Made by a program: the position numbers and the translations under genes. Shown one piece after another: positions 62,763 through 64,000 of a stretch of 64,000 nucleotides of DNA. Each line of letters starts with the position of its first letter. The first letter of the stretch is position 1. Source of the stretch: Litoditis marina (Eukaryota; Nematoda; Chromadorea; Rhabditida; Rhabditidae); NCBI GenBank assembly GCA_964036275.1, contig OZ038437.1, forward strand, positions 4,778,501 through 4,842,500, read 5' to 3'. Below the pieces are notes generated by a model. That model was not told the origin of the DNA. It did not search any database and was given only the letters and a program-made list of their open reading frames with translations.

Positions 62763-64000
62763 ATATGAGACTGTGAACGAAAAATCTTTCCTGAAAGCCG
62801 CACTTTAGGCACATGCGTATGTGCTCGATCTATTCAAATGGTAGCATTTTTACGATTCCACCATTTTTCCTGATTTCGTGAGAAATCTACTAGAGTTCTC
62901 TTCACTCCTAGTGAGGCAATAAAAACTTGAAAGTTTCAGTTCATTTGAATAACGTGAAGGTTATGAGATGTGAAAATAATGTTTGCTTCGATTTGCTTTG
63001 ATTTGATTTGTTTGCTGTTTCACCACTGTACAAGAAGATAATGTGATATGTATGATGATCACCGCCTCGAAACGACGCGAAGTGAAACAATAAATATGTA
63101 GTAAATATGTTGATTTAGAGTTCAAAGTTGCTTCAGGAAATGTGAGAAAAGGACTTTGTTGGAATGTTGAATACTGTAGGAATCCGAGTGGAAATGACCC
63201 AAACTTTGATTGTTGTTAGTTTCTCTCAGGATTTGAACACTGTTAGATTTGAAAACTTCGAGTAAATCGGTTTTCTGAAAACCAAAAATGACTAAAATTG
63301 GAATTTTGGAATTTCCGGGAAACTGGTTGGAATTGGTGTATTTGGAACTATGTATCTTGCATTCCGCCGGGATGTAAGATACGAGAAATAGTGAGGCAGA
63401 GCGAGAGACGCAGGATGGGATAAAGTTGCCGGGATCTCCTAGCATACGTAAGTGGTTCGACCCAAACCTCATACCTACTCATAAACCTCATACCGCATCC
63501 TGGTGTGTCACCAATCCACGCCCGGTAGCTATCCGGTCCCCATTCACAACCATTCTCCATTTCGTTTTCCTTCTGTATTCAACTGGTTAGCCCCTATCGG
63601 AAGCTGATTCAGATATCGACCAGGGTCGGTCTTGGGTTAAAGTTGGGAGAAGTGAGTGAGTAAGGTAATCATAGGTTACCTCACCACATAATTCCAATCT
63701 ACTCTTTGTATCTCACTCTCTTTCTCTCTCTCCCTATCTCTAACCTTCTCTCTTGCCATATCTTCCATCAAAAAATTTCAACATGATCTATGTTGTGACT
63801 TTTGATGTTTTGTCACGTTTTGATGATAATGTGATATGTATGATGGTCACCGCCTCGAAACGACGCGAAGTGGAATAATAAATATGAAATATGACCTATG
63901 TTGTGACTGCTGATGTAACAACACGTCCCACGCCCCTGTACACGTCATAGATTGGGGAAACATAAAAGAAGAGAAAGCAGAGAAGCCAGGCCCGACCTCA
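62763..64000. other. Upstream flank of the SLC6 gene
   Basis: Contains a repeated block (gtgatatgtatgatgatcac then cgcctcgaaacgacgcgaag at about 63034-63098 and again at 63817-63884), a truncated M4 MITE (63351-63450) and pyrimidine-rich sequence near 63715-63745. No gene is supported. Confidence 0.4.

Overview
The window looks like nuclear DNA of a nematode, probably rhabditid. Every convincing gene is split by short introns with TTTCAG/TTCCAG-type acceptors. Several first exons start 1-10 bp after such an acceptor, which is the usual trans-splice arrangement. The gene content also fits: a nematode-style 7TM chemoreceptor, small secreted cysteine-rich proteins, an SNF/SLC6 transporter and Maverick (Polinton) remnants. 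There are no bacterial operons, ribosome-binding sites or CRISPR arrays. I assembled all spliced models by hand from splice signals and reading phase; none has transcript support.

Layout. 1-13.5 kb is repeat-rich: a 1.1 kb Helitron-like element in a duplicated host repeat, a fold-back element, two copies of a TGACCTTGA-bearing repeat, a decayed Maverick capsid cluster on the minus strand, a tRNA-Leu-like locus and a (GA)n tract. 13.6-28.9 kb holds two paralogous genes (A and B) on the plus strand. Each encodes a 136-residue secreted cysteine-rich protein, and the four coding exons have identical lengths (95/77/126/113 nt). Intron 1 of B has grown to 6.8 kb and contains a tentative antisense gene. 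30.1-37.1 kb is a complete 16-exon mitochondrial ClpX gene. 38.4-43.9 kb holds two minus-strand genes: a 66-residue secreted protein with a 39-nt intron, and a complete six-exon 7TM receptor. 45.4-46.5 kb is a second Helitron-like copy, inverted relative to the first, followed by a candidate two-exon cysteine-rich mini-gene. 47.6-62.7 kb is a 19-exon minus-strand SLC6-type transporter of 739 residues. Its introns are full of MITEs, a tRNA-derived SINE, (GA)n tracts and a 16-unit 27-bp minisatellite that begins at a splice donor. 62.7-64 kb is its upstream flank.

The genes do not form a pathway. ClpX is a mitochondrial unfoldase, the SLC6 protein and 7TM receptor are plasma-membrane proteins, and the small proteins are secreted. 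Shared features are the non-autonomous repeats invading introns and several partial exon copies lying beside their parent exons.
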